A stretch of 45,860 nt of DNA from Alphaproteobacteria bacterium (lineage in GTDB: Bacteria > Pseudomonadota > Alphaproteobacteria > M2410), in the NCBI GenBank assembly GCA_006226305.1, contig SBHG01000173.1, forward strand, positions 1 to 45,860. The letters are read 5' to 3'. The translations under genes were made by a program, and so were the position numbers. This document shows positions 43,115 through 45,860 of this stretch, one piece after another. Within the stretch, counting starts at the first letter, position 1, and every line of letters begins with the position of its first letter. The notes below the pieces were generated by a model. The model was not told the origin of the DNA. It worked only from the letters and a program-made list of their open reading frames with translations, and did no database searches.

Positions 43115-44236
43115 CTATCTCAATTGAAACGCCAGAGAGTCCAGACGGCGCAAACGCTCGGTACGCACCAGCCGGTTCTGATAATCGCGGCCAACCGCGA
43201 ATTTTTGCACACCTTCTTCAGCCCAGATCAGGAACAAAGCGCCAATCGAAGCAACCAGGAAGAAGATGACAGACAAAGACAACATCCATCCGAAGGCATC
43301 ATAAACAGCCAGCTGTTCCATCCACTGCGGCAGCTCTACCGGCGGGCGGGATGCGTTGACAGACGTATTTTCAGGCTCCAGACCAAGGGATTCCAAGGCA
43401 CTGCCGAGGCTCGACCGGCTGGTATCGCGCCCTTCAATGGTCGCTTGATTGTCATTCGGCAAGGAATTGTGGGCATAGAGGAAGCCCAGCGAAAGCATCA
43501 TGGCGACCGTGAGGGCAAAGATTGTGCCCACAAAGAGGTTCCGCCCCCAGACCGGCAAGATACGCAGGAACAGGTGAATACCAATCGTGGCAAAAAGCAC
43601 CTGGAAGGATTTAAACCAGACAGAACCTGCCAGCTCGGGCGGCAGTTGCATATACTCATTGACCATGGCCTGGTGCCAAAACTCTTTGATGATGTGGAAA
43701 TCAACAAACAGGGCCGCCACAACAATCAGGGTGCAGGCGATGGCGCCGCCGAAATAGATGGACTGAAATTTGGAAAACCGGCGCGACAGCTCAAGGTTCT
43801 TTGAAATGACCCGGTCAGCCGCGGTTTTTGAATTGTAATTATAAAGCGCCTTGCTTTTGCTTTGCAGCGAGCCTTTTCCCCGTTCAATCAGGTTCGGGTT
43901 TTCCGCGCGGCGCTGTGCGCTTTCATCGACAGAAAACTCAAGACCGTGCTTGCGTGAATAGGCAAGCTCAACCAGCTCACTCCGCAAATTATCGGCGCGA
44001 TTGCGGATCAGCTCATAGGCTTTTTCCTGCGTCAGCTGGCTGTCGCTATGGATTTTTTCCCATACTTCATCAACCAGATCCGACACAAACACCTCTTCAA
44101 GCAATCCGCTTGAAGCATCATGATTAATCTCTTCGGGATTACCGCGCGCCGGACGGCGTGCTTCACCGCCAACCGGCAATTCGTGAACTGTCGCTTCATA
44201 TTGAGCTTTCAGCTCATCTCTTTGAAAAATGCTCAT
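43115..44236 (-). CDS. Four-helix membrane protein of unknown function
   Basis: A 373-residue protein. The first about 140 residues are soluble, charged and helical, and the rest has four membrane segments: IYFGGAIACTLIVVAALF, SFQVLFATIGIHLFLRI, LFVGTIFALTVAMMLSLGF and GWMLSLSVIFFLVASIGALF. The extracytoplasmic loops contain an acidic Ser-rich part (NTSVNASRPPVELP). I recognise no family. The ATG at 44236 has AGAGG ten bases upstream, while a frame to 44275 adds nothing conserved. It is the middle gene of three leftward envelope genes. Confidence 0.75.
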   Translation of the reverse strand: MSIFQRDELKAQYEATVHELPVGGEARRPARGNPEEINHDASSGLLEEVFVSDLVDEVWEKIHSDSQLTQEKAYELIRNRADNLRSELVELAYSRKHGLEFSVDESAQRRAENPNLIERGKGSLQSKSKALYNYNSKTAADRVISKNLELSRRFSKFQSIYFGGAIACTLIVVAALFVDFHIIKEFWHQAMVNEYMQLPPELAGSVWFKSFQVLFATIGIHLFLRILPVWGRNLFVGTIFALTVAMMLSLGFLYAHNSLPNDNQATIEGRDTSRSSLGSALESLGLEPENTSVNASRPPVELPQWMEQLAVYDAFGWMLSLSVIFFLVASIGALFLIWAEEGVQKFAVGRDYQNRLVRTERLRRLDSLAFQLR

Positions 44237-44681
44237 GAGTTCCAACCTCTTTTTGCACTGTGCTCTTGATGCCAAGAGCTATTTCCCAAGTTGTGGTCCA
44301 GACAGACTCACAGGGTTCGTGAGCCATCTGAACCGTTCACGCTACTTTGGGATCCATGATTTTCTGGTACGCCCCAAAACCCTTTAAACCTGAACAAGCG
44401 GAGGGTTCCGCTTCTCTCCCGGTTTTCACATCCCCCTACCGTCTGATGTGCTTTCCGAGGTTTCAGCAAGGCCCTCAAGCGGCCCCTGCTATGGTTAATA
44501 AGTTGCTGCCCAATTGGGGCGGGTGTCAGTGCTGAATAAGGCCAAAAAAAGAAATCTTGCAGAAGATTGAGGCGATTTTGCCTCAATTGAGTCGGGACGC
44601 CGCAGCCGCGGACAGCATCTCAATTTGCCTCAAACCTCAACTAAGAGTCGAGTCAAATTGCAGAACGCACCCTAATAAAAG
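44237..44681. other. Intergenic region between two membrane-protein genes
   Basis: About 445 bases without a supported gene. It has two small perfect hairpins: AAGCGGA/TCCGCTT at 44396-44413 with loop GGGT, and ATTGAGGC/GCCTCAAT at 44566-44587 with loop GATTTT. The second lies downstream of the stop of the right-edge gene and is followed on the minus strand, after about 16 bases, by a T-rich run, so it may contribute to termination. Otherwise nothing is visible. Confidence 0.5.
44566..44587 (-). terminator. Possible terminator hairpin downstream of the right-edge gene
   Basis: Perfect 8 bp stem ATTGAGGC/GCCTCAAT with a 6-base loop, about 95 bases after the stop at 44682. The T-run on the minus strand begins only about 16 bases later, so this is a weak candidate. 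Confidence 0.35.
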
Positions 44682-45860
44682 TCAGAATTTCTGCGGAATA
44701 ATATAAAAATAGCCCGACAGTGCCCGGCGATAGTCCTCTACCGCCAGATCCGGCGAGGAGGCCCCCATTTCCTGCGCCGCCAATCGGCAGCCCTTATCGA
44801 GGCTATAAAGAAAAATGGGTTCATAAATCTTTTCAAATTCGGCCACCGACAAGGGGTGGGAAAAAATTAGCCCGTCCAGGGGCAAGGCTGAAAACTGCCC
44901 AGCCCGGGAGGACGGATAACTCGGCTCAAGGCGAATACCGCCCGGCTCGCGATAAGCGGCGACCGCGGGCTCAGGCGCACCGTCCGCATCGGTCCAGCAG
45001 AACGGCAAGTCTGAAAAGGCGACCGGCTCCGAAACACCGCTCGCCGCCGATCCAGCAAGGCCGGAGCTGTCAGCCCCCTCAATGCCGCCAACCGTTTCTA
45101 TGCCATCTGAGGCAATGCCATTGGCTCCCTCATCGCCCGTGGCGCCCGCATCATATCCTTCTTCGGCGAGGGTGCTATTGCTGGCGGATTGATCCCCGCC
45201 AACTGAGACCTGCGCACCTCTCTTGCCATAGGCCCGATCATCATCGCCATCTTCAAACGAGCCAAATTGCGAGTAGTTGTCATAGGAGTTTTCAAAGGCA
45301 ACGTTTCCATCATCGCCAGCAAAAATATAGTCGGCGCCAACCCAGATCGCGCCGATAACAATCGCCAGAGCGCCAAAACCCACAAGCACACCACCGACGG
45401 GCAAACCCTCTGATCTTTGCTCCGCCTGAGTGATCGATTTGATGAAATAGTCCGCACACTGACCAGCAGAGGCAAAACTACTTTTCTTGCCGCGCGGCTG
45501 GATCATTTCCCAACCCGAAGGGGTTTTGCCAGTCATGCTGCGGGCAATCACCACATACTGCCAGTTAAAGTGCGCCGGCCATTCAGGCGGCGCCTTGACA
45601 AGAAGATTGCCGTCTTCCTTCGCTGGCCAGGCGTCTGGCGGCGTATCACTCCCCCGAAAGAAAACCTTGGCCTCGCAGCGTTGTTCTTTGGGCGCATGTT
45701 TTTGCGAGGGTCTGGCTCTGGGGGCCCCGAACCAAGAGGTCACCGGCGCCTTGGGCATTTGCCCCGTCCACTGCACGGTAACGCAGCCCTCCTCTTCGCT
45801 GAGAAGCACATCAAAGCCTTTGACCGGACGGGCAGCCTGCATGGCGCGGCTGCGAATGGC
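44682..45860 (-). CDS. Single-helix envelope protein with acidic Gly/Ser-rich linker (runs off the right edge)
   Basis: The frame stays open to the window edge, so the first in-frame ATG at 45842 may not be the true start; at least 386 residues are encoded. The order is: a soluble basic N-terminal part (residues 1-140, with GWEMIQPRGKKSSFASAGQCADYF), one membrane helix (GVLVGFGALAIVIGAIWVGADYIFA, about 148-172), a low-complexity acidic linker (FEDGDDDRAYGKR, then GATGDEGANGIASDG) to about residue 280, and a C-terminal extracytoplasmic part ending SGYFYIIPQKF. By the positive-inside rule the N-terminus is cytoplasmic. No family is recognised. Confidence 0.7.
   Translation of the reverse strand, partial: AIRSRAMQAARPVKGFDVLLSEEEGCVTVQWTGQMPKAPVTSWFGAPRARPSQKHAPKEQRCEAKVFFRGSDTPPDAWPAKEDGNLLVKAPPEWPAHFNWQYVVIARSMTGKTPSGWEMIQPRGKKSSFASAGQCADYFIKSITQAEQRSEGLPVGGVLVGFGALAIVIGAIWVGADYIFAGDDGNVAFENSYDNYSQFGSFEDGDDDRAYGKRGAQVSVGGDQSASNSTLAEEGYDAGATGDEGANGIASDGIETVGGIEGADSSGLAGSAASGVSEPVAFSDLPFCWTDADGAPEPAVAAYREPGGIRLEPSYPSSRAGQFSALPLDGLIFSHPLSVAEFEKIYEPIFLYSLDKGCRLAAQEMGASSPDLAVEDYRRALSGYFYIIPQKF

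Overview
The window reads as ordinary chromosome of an alphaproteobacterium, probably a heterotrophic marine or aquatic member of the Hyphomicrobiales/Parvibaculales side of the class; I do not assign it lower. The reasons are moderately high GC, an alphaproteobacterial Flp/Tad pilus locus with a CtrA-type site in front of the pilin, a di-iron Coq7, GluQRS, a DUF6491 protein, a divergent HNH nuclease typical of the class, and many acyl-CoA genes. I see no insertion sequence, prophage, CRISPR array or rRNA. There is one tRNA gene, tRNA-Leu(CAA).

Layout: 1-4132 is a divergon. Leftwards it carries fdhD and a fused NuoE/NuoF-type formate dehydrogenase subunit cut by the window edge. Rightwards it carries a coenzyme F420 module (F420-dependent NADP reductase, cofE, cofD). 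4136-9604 holds single genes: a PH-domain membrane protein, a phytanoyl-CoA dioxygenase-like enzyme, a DUF123 nuclease with a metallophosphatase, a class III cyclase and a beta-propeller lipoprotein. 9601-18364 holds murI and a leftward acyl-CoA catabolic run (hybrid histidine kinase, acyl-CoA dehydrogenase, FAS1-like dehydratase, DUF3089 hydrolase, VOC protein), then an enoyl-CoA hydratase and an SDR. 18483-21648 holds a HIT protein, a DUF6491 secreted protein and two tandem proteins I cannot identify.

22284-31623 is the Tad locus: flp, cpaB, cpaC, a small lipoprotein in the cpaD position, cpaE, cpaF, tadB, tadC, tadD and the prepilin peptidase. No tadE/F/G minor pilins and no full-length cpaD are present. 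31620-35049 runs leftward: GNAT, formate-THF ligase, CoA-transferase. 35203-40567 has an EamA transporter, a Tat-exported lactone oxidase with a c-type cytochrome, tRNA-Leu, exoD, dsbB, coq7 and an acidic low-complexity lipoprotein. 40660-45860 has an HNH nuclease, gluQRS, and three leftward envelope proteins (a secreted VWA-like protein, a four-helix membrane protein, and a single-helix protein running off the right edge).

The points most worth a second look are: the F420 genes divergent from formate dehydrogenase genes; the unidentified pair at 19438-21648; the VWA/membrane trio at the right edge; the reduced Tad locus with its CtrA site and intercistronic hairpin; an acyl-CoA dehydrogenase lacking the canonical catalytic glutamate; and several convergent gene pairs whose stop codons share four bases, plus one terminator buried in the end of an opposing gene.
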